From DASVDK01 sp036562265 [NCBI: Thermodesulfobacteriota bacterium] (GTDB taxonomy: Bacteria; DASVDK01), in the NCBI GenBank assembly GCA_036562265.1, contig DATCKS010000136.1:1-12116 (forward strand): 12,116 nt of DNA. Direction: 5' to 3'. The position numbers were made by a program, and so were the translations under genes. Positions 11,720 through 12,116 of this stretch are shown here, piece after piece (positions within the stretch are counted from its first letter, which is position 1; each line of letters opens with the position of its first letter). Below the pieces are notes generated by a model. That model saw nothing but the letters and a program-made list of their open reading frames with translations, was not told the DNA's origin and ran no database searches.

Positions 11720-12116
11720 ATGGCCAACGAACTCGAGGGACGCAAGGTGGCGATCCTCGCAACCGACGGCGTCGAGCAGGTGGAACTCACCGAGCCGCGT
11801 GCCGCGCTCGAGCAGGCGGGCGCCGAGACGCATCTCGTCTCGCCGAAGGGGGGCTCGATCCAGGGCTTCCACCACCTCGACAAGGGCGACGCCTTTCGCG
11901 TGGACCGCACGCTCGACCAGGTCGACGCGGCCGAGTACGACGCGCTCCTGCTGCCGGGCGGCGTCGCCAACCCCGACGCGCTCAGGACGGACGAGCGCGC
12001 CGTCGCGTTCGTGCGCGCCTTCGCCGAGGCCGGCAAGCCGATCGCGGCGATCTGCCACGCCCCCTGGATGCTCGTCGAGGCGGGCGTCGTGCGGGGCCGC
12101 ACGCTCACGTCGTGGC
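11720..12116 (+). CDS. DJ-1/PfpI family protein, 3' end outside the window
   Basis: The first 132 residues of a DJ-1/PfpI (class I glutamine-amidotransferase-like) protein; the frame stays open to the window edge. Compared with Pyrococcus PfpI (about 166 residues), roughly 40 residues are missing here. The nucleophile elbow is A-I-C-H-A-P with C112 and H113, and E19 in 'D-G-V-E-Q-V-E-L' matches the Glu that contacts the Cys. 'L-L-L-P-G-G' (76-81) and 'G-K-P-I-A-A-I-C-H' are family-typical. Members are reported as stress-related hydrolases, glyoxalases or deglycases; which activity applies cannot be read from sequence. AAGGGGG about ten bases upstream supports ATG 11720. The ATG at 11712 is in another frame. 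It is divergent from ubiX with a 12-bp inverted repeat between them. Confidence 0.92.
   Translation, partial: MANELEGRKVAILATDGVEQVELTEPRAALEQAGAETHLVSPKGGSIQGFHHLDKGDAFRVDRTLDQVDAAEYDALLLPGGVANPDALRTDERAVAFVRAFAEAGKPIAAICHAPWMLVEAGVVRGRTLTSW

Noticed and set aside
11695-12108. Minus-strand frame at the right edge
   Set aside because: It lies opposite the clear PfpI-family gene, whose C-H nucleophile motif and start signals are on the + strand.

Overview
The window is about 70% GC with short intergenic gaps. Its gene set (TRAP transporter, PD40 lipoprotein, DUF1207 outer-membrane protein ending in Phe, membrane GGDEF protein) points to a Gram-negative, double-membrane bacterium. Gene style and composition would fit an uncultivated high-GC soil or groundwater lineage (Rokubacteria/Methylomirabilota or a deltaproteobacterial-type group). 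That placement is an impression from protein sequences, not a test. I see no tRNA, rRNA, CRISPR array, transposase or phage gene.

Layout. (1) 2-895 (+): 3' part of a repeat protein built of ~50-residue units, convergent with (2) 941-1957 (-), a six-bladed PD40/TolB-like lipoprotein. (3) 2055-2501 (+): DUF983 small membrane protein with two CxxC pairs. (4) 2616-3458 (+): membrane-anchored GGDEF protein with a variant GGDQF signature and an intact I-site. (5) 3570-5954 (+): large HerA-type ATPase with a conserved but functionally uncharacterised C-terminal coiled-coil region. (6) 6107-9181 (+): complete TRAP transporter of the mannitol/chloroaromatic (FcbT-like) type in the order binding protein, small permease, large permease, with a strong hairpin between the binding-protein gene and the permease genes. 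(7) 9182-9636: 455 bases without a credible gene but full of inverted and direct repeats. (8) 11587-9637 (-): three genes joined by 4-base ATGA overlaps: ubiX (flavin prenyltransferase), a VOC-fold protein and a DUF1207 outer-membrane protein. (9) 11720-end (+): 5' part of a DJ-1/PfpI-family protein, divergent from ubiX.

How the genes fit together. The TRAP genes form one uptake system: DctP captures a carboxylate-type solute in the periplasm and the DctQ-DctM pair moves it in with an ion gradient. The hairpin after dctP is well placed to make binding protein in excess of permease. The ubiX operon makes the prenyl-FMN cofactor used by UbiD-type decarboxylases, but no ubiD is in view, and its two co-translated partners have no obvious link to that cofactor. 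The other genes look like single housekeeping or envelope units.

I found no clear multi-gene undescribed system. The items most worth a second look are the HerA-type ATPase with its own C-terminal module, the palindrome-rich repeat cluster at 9182-9636, the dctP/dctQ hairpin, and the ubiX-VOC-DUF1207 operon.
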